Shown: piece after piece, positions 40,840 through 43,300 of the stretch
Position numbering within the stretch: position 1 is the first letter of the stretch
How the letters are laid out: each line of letters begins with the position of its first letter
Assembly (NCBI GenBank): GCA_002491245.1
Contig: DKVO01000041.1
Coordinates: 12,158-55,457, forward strand
Reading direction: 5' to 3'
Source: Porphyromonadaceae bacterium UBA7176
GTDB lineage: Bacteria > Bacteroidota > Bacteroidia > Bacteroidales > Muribaculaceae
DNA length: 43,300 nucleotides
Program-made: the position numbers and the translations under genes
Notes under the pieces: model-generated
Seen by the model: only the letters and a program-made list of their open reading frames with translations
The model's database searches: none
What the model was told of the DNA's origin: nothing

Positions 40840-42929
40840 AAAGAAAAATTTTAGCGGCTTTCGCAGCCGCCGGTGCCCTGTGTGTTTCGGCGGCCAATCC
40901 GATAGACAAGTCGTTTCCGCCCGAACGGGTGATGTCGCTTGGGTCGTACTACTATCCGGAGCAGTGGCCTATGGAGCAGTGGGACCGCGACCTGAGTCTG
41001 ATGGCTGATATGGGAATCGATTTTACTCATTTCGGCGAATTTGCCTGGGGTGTGCTGGAGCCGGAGGATGGCAAGTTTGATTTCGAGTGGCTCGACAAGG
41101 CTGTGGATATAGCTGCTAAAAAGGGCCTTAAGGTGGTGTTGTGCACACCATCGGCTACACCACCGGTGTGGTTGACGAAGAATAATCCTGATGTGCTTAC
41201 CCGTCGAGACAACGGGGTGAGGATAGAGCATGGGCGCCGCCAGCATGCGTCGTGGAGCAGCGAGAAGTACCGCCGCTATGTGGCGCGAATAGTGGAGGAG
41301 CTTGCCAAGCGCTATGGCAATAATCCGGCCGTGATAGGTTGGCAGATAGATAATGAGCCGGGGCATTATGGGCTTGTGGACTACAGCGATAACGCTCAGG
41401 AGTCTTTCCGCCGTTGGCTTAAGGAGAAGTATGGGACGATCGAAAACCTCAACAAGACTTGGGGCACGAATTTCTGGAGCGAGAAGTACCAGAATTTTGA
41501 CCAGATACTGCTTCCGTCGGCAGTGCAGACGATAGAGAAGCCTAACCCCCATGCGATGCTTGACATGAATAATTTCCATGCCGACGAGGTGTCGGGATTT
41601 GTGAACATGCAGGCAGACATACTCCACAAGAATGTGTCGAAGGACCAGTGGGTTACAACCAACCTGATACCGATGTTCAATCCTATCGATGTGCCACGGT
41701 TCGATCATCTTGATTTCACGACCTATACCCGTTATCCGGTGGTTGGTACGTCGGGTATCGGAGGGCAAGGTTTCCGTATCGGTATCCCCGAGGATATAGG
41801 GTGGCCTAACGCGACGTTCCGCAATGGTCCGGGCAAGGCATTCGGTGTGATGGAACTTCAACCCGGTCAGGTGAACTGGGGAGAATTCAATCCTCAGCCA
41901 CTCCCGGGAGCTCTGAGGATGTGGATCTACCATATCATGGGCGATGGAGGCCGTTTTGTGTGCAACTACCGTTTCCGCCAGCCTCTTACGGGCAGTGAGC
42001 AGCATCACTATGGTATGGTCGGTCCTGACGGAGTGACTCTCGAACCGGGAGGACATGAGTTCGTGCGTCTGTCGAAGGAGTTTGATGAACTTGCCCGTCA
42101 CTACGACAAGAAGGCGCGTATGCCACGCGAACTTGCAGACCGCCGGTCGGCTATCCTGATGGATATGAACAGTGTTTGGGAAACGGAATTCCAGCCTCAG
42201 ACCAATCAGTGGAACAGCCACGGGCATCTCAAGAAGTATTACAATACACTCACTGCGATGGGTGCGCCGGTGGATGTTATCTCGGAGCGCGAGGATTTCG
42301 GGCAGTATCCTTTCCTTATCGTGCCGGCTCATCAGTTGGTAGACAGTGCTCTTGTGGCTCGCTGGGATAAGTATGCACGCGATGGCGGCAATCTTGTGAT
42401 AACTGTCCGTACGGGTCTGAAAGACCGTAACGGCAAGCTGTGGGAGGCTCCGTTTGCCGCTCCTATCCATGATCTTGCCGGTATCGATTCGGTGTACTTC
42501 GACCATATGCCGGGGCATATCTACGGTAAGGTGTCTTTTGACGGTAAGGATTATGACTGGAACAATTGGGCAGATGTGATTTCGCCTCGCAAGGGTACGG
42601 AGAGCTGGGGAGTGTATGCTGACCAGTTCTATGCCGGCAAGACTGCTGTGACTCACCGTCGTCACGGAAAGGGTACGGTGACTTATATCGGTGTGGATAC
42701 TGATAATGGTGCTCTTGAGGCTGATGCTCTGCGTAAGCTTTTTGCTGAGGCCGGTGTTACGGCTGACCGTCTGCCTTATGGTATTGTGCGGACATGGCGC
42801 GATGGCGGTTTCAATGTGGTGCTCAATTATACGTCTGACCCTTATGATTATGCTCTTCCTGCCGGGGCGAAAGTGCTTGTAGGAGAGGCTACGCTGCCTC
42901 CGGCCGGGGTGTTGGTGTATAAGTTGTAA
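40836..42929 (+). CDS. GH42 beta-galactosidase
   Basis: A 697-residue exported GH42 enzyme (signal peptide 1-19, LAAFAAAGALCVSA). The catalytic barrel begins GSYYYPEQWP and includes FTHFGEFAWGVLEPEDG. The acid/base is Glu174 in WQIDNEPGH and the nucleophile Glu340 in GVMELQPGQVNW. Domain B, the trimerisation-like Rossmann domain (LMDMNSVWE, LIVPAHQLV), covers about 440-610, with a small beta domain at the end. GH42 enzymes release beta-1,3, beta-1,4 or beta-1,6-linked galactose. Most are cytoplasmic, so the signal peptide suggests periplasmic action after import of oligosaccharides. The four-base overlap with the SGNH esterase gene means translational coupling. The array of repeats starts just after its terminator. 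Confidence 0.94.
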   Translation: MKRKILAAFAAAGALCVSAANPIDKSFPPERVMSLGSYYYPEQWPMEQWDRDLSLMADMGIDFTHFGEFAWGVLEPEDGKFDFEWLDKAVDIAAKKGLKVVLCTPSATPPVWLTKNNPDVLTRRDNGVRIEHGRRQHASWSSEKYRRYVARIVEELAKRYGNNPAVIGWQIDNEPGHYGLVDYSDNAQESFRRWLKEKYGTIENLNKTWGTNFWSEKYQNFDQILLPSAVQTIEKPNPHAMLDMNNFHADEVSGFVNMQADILHKNVSKDQWVTTNLIPMFNPIDVPRFDHLDFTTYTRYPVVGTSGIGGQGFRIGIPEDIGWPNATFRNGPGKAFGVMELQPGQVNWGEFNPQPLPGALRMWIYHIMGDGGRFVCNYRFRQPLTGSEQHHYGMVGPDGVTLEPGGHEFVRLSKEFDELARHYDKKARMPRELADRRSAILMDMNSVWETEFQPQTNQWNSHGHLKKYYNTLTAMGAPVDVISEREDFGQYPFLIVPAHQLVDSALVARWDKYARDGGNLVITVRTGLKDRNGKLWEAPFAAPIHDLAGIDSVYFDHMPGHIYGKVSFDGKDYDWNNWADVISPRKGTESWGVYADQFYAGKTAVTHRRHGKGTVTYIGVDTDNGALEADALRKLFAEAGVTADRLPYGIVRTWRDGGFNVVLNYTSDPYDYALPAGAKVLVGEATLPPAGVLVYKL

Positions 42930-42945
42930 GGGGAACTTCTGCTCT

Positions 42946-42998
42946 GCGAAGCGCGTGCCTATACTCATCGAGAGGCACGCGCTTCGCGGTGCTTTTTT
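42946..42998 (+). terminator. Terminator after GH42
   Basis: A perfect 15-bp stem (42946-42960 with 42973-42987) has a 12-nt loop and is followed by GGTGC and T6. The 3' arm is also the first bases of the tandem repeat unit. Confidence 0.85.
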
Positions 42999-43300
42999 CT
43001 TGGTGATGCGTGGCCGCCCATGTCGCTGCGCTCCATAGGCGGTTAACCGTGGAGTCTCCGCTTTGCGGAGGCTGATGCTGGTCTTTTGGCACGACTCGGA
43101 GAGTCGCGCTCCTATAGATGCTTGGGGAGGCACGCGCTTCGCGGTGCTTTTCTTCTGAATGGTGCGTGGCCGCCCATGTCGCTGCGCTCCATAGGCGGTT
43201 AACCGAGGAGTCTCCGCTTTGCGGAGGCGGTGCTGGCCTTTTGGCACGACTCGGAGAGTCGCGCTCCTGTCGATGCTTGGGGAGGCACGCGCTTCGCGGT
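42972..43300. repeat. Tandem repeat array, unit about 155 bp, hairpin-rich
   Basis: Units start at 42972, 43127 and 43282; the third is cut by the window end. The two full units differ at scattered bases and one small indel. Each contains three small hairpins with 3-nt loops: CGCG-CTT-CGCG, CTCCGC-TTT-GCGGAG and CGACTC-GGA-GAGTCG (in unit 1 at 42978-42988, 43056-43070 and 43092-43106). Substitutions fall mostly outside these stems. No plausible gene lies in the 371 bp after GH42. Confidence 0.85.

Noticed and set aside
43083..43115. Sigma-54 promoter suggested by TGGCAC in the repeats
   Set aside because: The required TTGC five bases downstream is absent; only the htpG site has both halves.
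40851..43247. A 798-codon open frame antisense to GH42 that also runs through the repeat array
   Set aside because: It is the mirror of a GH42 gene with complete catalytic motifs. Its protein is rich in His, Arg and Pro with no domain, and its N-terminal part is just translated repeat.
42972..43300. CRISPR or coding repeat for the right-end array
   Set aside because: The unit is 155 bp without distinct spacers, the units differ by a one-base indel, and hairpins dominate, so neither explanation fits.

Overview
The window looks like chromosome from a Bacteroidales gut bacterium, most like the Muribaculaceae. Coding GC is about 50%. Several genes have the Bacteroidetes promoter form (TTTG, about 20 nt, TAnnTTTG). 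The gene content also fits: TonB-dependent receptors with a carboxypeptidase-like N-domain, three GH97 enzymes, a Wzi-type capsule protein, and secreted proteins with C-terminal sorting-type domains. Family-level placement is inference.

Layout. 0-5 kb: minus-strand genes for a small unknown protein, a DUF2007 protein, a lone GH97 enzyme, tyrosyl-tRNA synthetase and cytidine deaminase. 4.9-7.0 kb: a membrane-anchored TPR protein and a MATE exporter. 7.03-7.67 kb: an AT-rich gene-free stretch rich in TTATC-cored 9-mers, a possible replication origin. 7.7-15.3 kb: a TonB-dependent receptor with a partner surface lipoprotein that is not SusD, a divergent LpxA-type acyltransferase, and a Wzi outer-membrane protein overlapping a small lipoprotein gene. 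15.3-17.5 kb: htpG, with a good sigma-54 type promoter and an adjacent palindrome. 17.4-18.7 kb: a patch of decaying DNA holding an orphan sorting-domain fragment, an XRE antitoxin with an intact operator but a toxin gene broken by an in-frame TAG, and a possible group II intron remnant. 18.7-28.9 kb: a 1532-aa secreted adhesin-like protein, divergent from a subtilase and a 1024-aa secreted protein. 28.9-42.9 kb: a carbohydrate-active region with a PAP-like phosphatase, GH2, two tandem GH97 copies, an acyl-CoA synthetase-like enzyme, an alpha/beta-hydrolase esterase, a sialate O-acetylesterase-type SGNH esterase and a GH42 beta-galactosidase. 42.97 kb to the end: an array of about 155-bp repeats built from small triloop hairpins, running off the window.

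How the genes fit together. The GH97 pair (alpha-galactosidase type by active-site residues), GH2, GH42 and the two esterases would together strip alpha- and beta-galactosyl units and acyl groups from plant or host glycans. No SusC/SusD pair is adjacent, so import must be handled elsewhere. The receptor-lipoprotein pair at 7.7 kb lacks SusD and has no enzymes beside it, so its ligand is open. The subtilase and the two large secreted proteins share sorting-type C-termini and probably use the same secretion route.

The observations most worth following up are the htpG promoter, the broken toxin behind an intact iterated operator, the triloop-hairpin tandem repeat, the mosaic GH97 duplication and the origin-like intergenic region.
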